A stretch of DNA of 64,000 nt from Colletes latitarsis (taxonomy: Eukaryota > Arthropoda > Insecta > Hymenoptera > Colletidae), in the NCBI RefSeq assembly GCF_051014445.1, contig NC_135144.1:1860001-1924000 (forward strand), written 5' to 3'. The position numbers and the translations under genes were made by a program. Positions within the stretch are counted from its first letter, which is position 1. Each line of letters opens with the position of its first letter. Under the pieces are notes generated by a model. It searched no databases. It had not been told where the DNA came from and saw only the letters and a program-made list of their open reading frames with translations. This document shows positions 62,881-64,000 of the stretch, one piece after another.

Positions 62881-64000
62881 TCTAAAATATTGATCGAAAC
62901 CAGGTTTAATTGATTGTTTCAATGTGGTACCACATTACTACGTGATTCAAACCCAAAAAACCCAGGATCTGGCCAACAAGTATGCGAAGAAGGCGAAATC
63001 ATGAGCCAGATGCGAGCATAACCCAGACCTAACCCAGACCTAACCGGTTTTATCCTCTAAAATATTGATCGAAACCAAGTTTAATGGACTGTTTCAGTGT
63101 GGTACCATAATTACTACCTGATTCAAACCCGAATAAACCCAGGATCTGACCAACAAGTATGGGAAGAATGCATACTCATGAGCCAGATGCGGGCATAACC
63201 CAGACCTTACCCAGACTTAACCGGTTTTATCCTCCAAAATGTGGATCGAAACCGGGATTAATTGACTGTTTCAATGTGGTACCACATTACTACGTGATTC
63301 ATATCCAAAAAAACCCAGGATATGGCCAACAACTTTGCGAAGAAGGCAAAATCATGTGCCAGATGGGGGCATAACCCAGACCTTACCCAGCCCTATCCGG
63401 TTTTTATCCTCTAAAATATTGATCGAAACCAGGTTTAGTTGTCTGTTCCAGTGTGGCTCCAAATTACTACGTGATTCAAACCAGAGATAACCAAGGATCT
63501 GTCCAACAAGTGTTCGAAGAAGGCAAAATCATGGGCCAGATGCGGGCATAAACCAGACCTAACCCAGACCTAACCGCTGTTACCGACTAAAATACTGACC
63601 GAATCCAGGTTTAATTGACTGTTACAGTGTGGTACCACATTACTACGTTATTCAAACCCGGAAATTCCCAGGATCTGACCAACAGGTATGCGAAGAAGGC
63701 AAAATCATGAGCCAGATGCGCGCATAACCCAGACCTAACCCAGACCTAACCGGTGTTATCCTCTAAAATATTGATCGAAACCAAGTTTAATCGACTGTTT
63801 CAGTGTGGTACAACAATACTACGTGATTCAAACCCGAAAAAAACCCAGGACCTGGCCAACAAGTATGCGAAGAAGGCAAAATCATGAGCCAGATGCGGGC
63901 ATAACCCAGACCTTACCCAGACCTAACCGGTGTTATCCTCCAAAATATTGATCGAATCCAGGTTTAATTGACTGTTTCTGTGTGGTAGCACATTATTACG

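Larger units (their letters stand above)
35189..64000 (+). repeat. 176-bp satellite array, right part (~164 monomers)
   Basis: The same satellite resumes directly after the retrotransposon fragment, in the same orientation and with the same variant classes as the left part. It runs to the window end without further interruption. Blocks here match blocks on the left of the insert; for example 35.37-35.98 kb matches 18.54-19.15 kb. The two sides are therefore one array that was split by the insertion. I found no gene, no inversion and no second mobile element in this stretch. Confidence 0.98.

Noticed and set aside
1292..63374. Ladder of 67-112 codon open frames beginning MRRKQNHEP, MRRMQNHEP or MRKRQNHES
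   Set aside because: They recur because the DNA recurs. The monomer (176 bp) is not a multiple of three, so frames shift at each monomer and end after one or two units. There is no start context or domain, and classes change the peptide by frame-blind substitutions.
1..64000. CRISPR array
   Set aside because: The repeats are 176-bp contiguous monomers with no unique spacers.

Overview
The window is almost entirely one tandem satellite array with a single foreign insertion. From 1 to 34412 and from 35189 to 64000 it consists of head-to-tail copies of a monomer of about 176 bp, roughly 359 copies, all in the same orientation. Neither array edge lies in the window. I see no host protein gene, rRNA, tRNA or CRISPR. 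The ladder of 67-112 codon open frames is a by-product of the repeat and is not annotated as genes.

Each monomer carries a 16-bp perfect dyad centred on GGTACC, an A-rich tract after 'acccg', and a short internal tandem of an 11-bp unit (cctaacccaga) that contains the telomere-like word CCTAACCC. Monomers fall into recurrent variant classes, labelled A-K here, that follow one another in preferred orders such as K-F-H-I-E-D. Multi-monomer blocks recur at long range with offsets near multiples of 176 bp: 1-2530 with 5975-8155, 8.5-9.8 kb with 21.2-22.5 kb, 35.34-38.36 kb with 45.02-48.03 kb, and others. The array is therefore a mosaic of duplicated, partly converted higher-order blocks, not one regular higher-order repeat.

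The only interruption is a GC-rich 776-bp insert at 34413-35188, read on the minus strand. It is the 3' end of a non-LTR retrotransposon: the last ~80 codons of the reverse-transcriptase ORF, resembling the R1 clade of arthropods, then a ~510-nt 3' UTR with several strong stem-loops, then a poly(A) tail seen as a run of T. It is flanked by a 16-bp target-site duplication of satellite sequence. Uninterrupted copies of the same satellite block exist elsewhere in the window and act as empty sites.

The R1-like element and the CCTAA-containing satellite point to an arthropod, most likely an insect, and to centromeric or other heterochromatin. The species, the chromosomal position and any centromere function are inferences. 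No genes here work together in a pathway. The biology visible is array turnover (unequal exchange, conversion, 11-bp slippage) and one target-primed retrotransposition.
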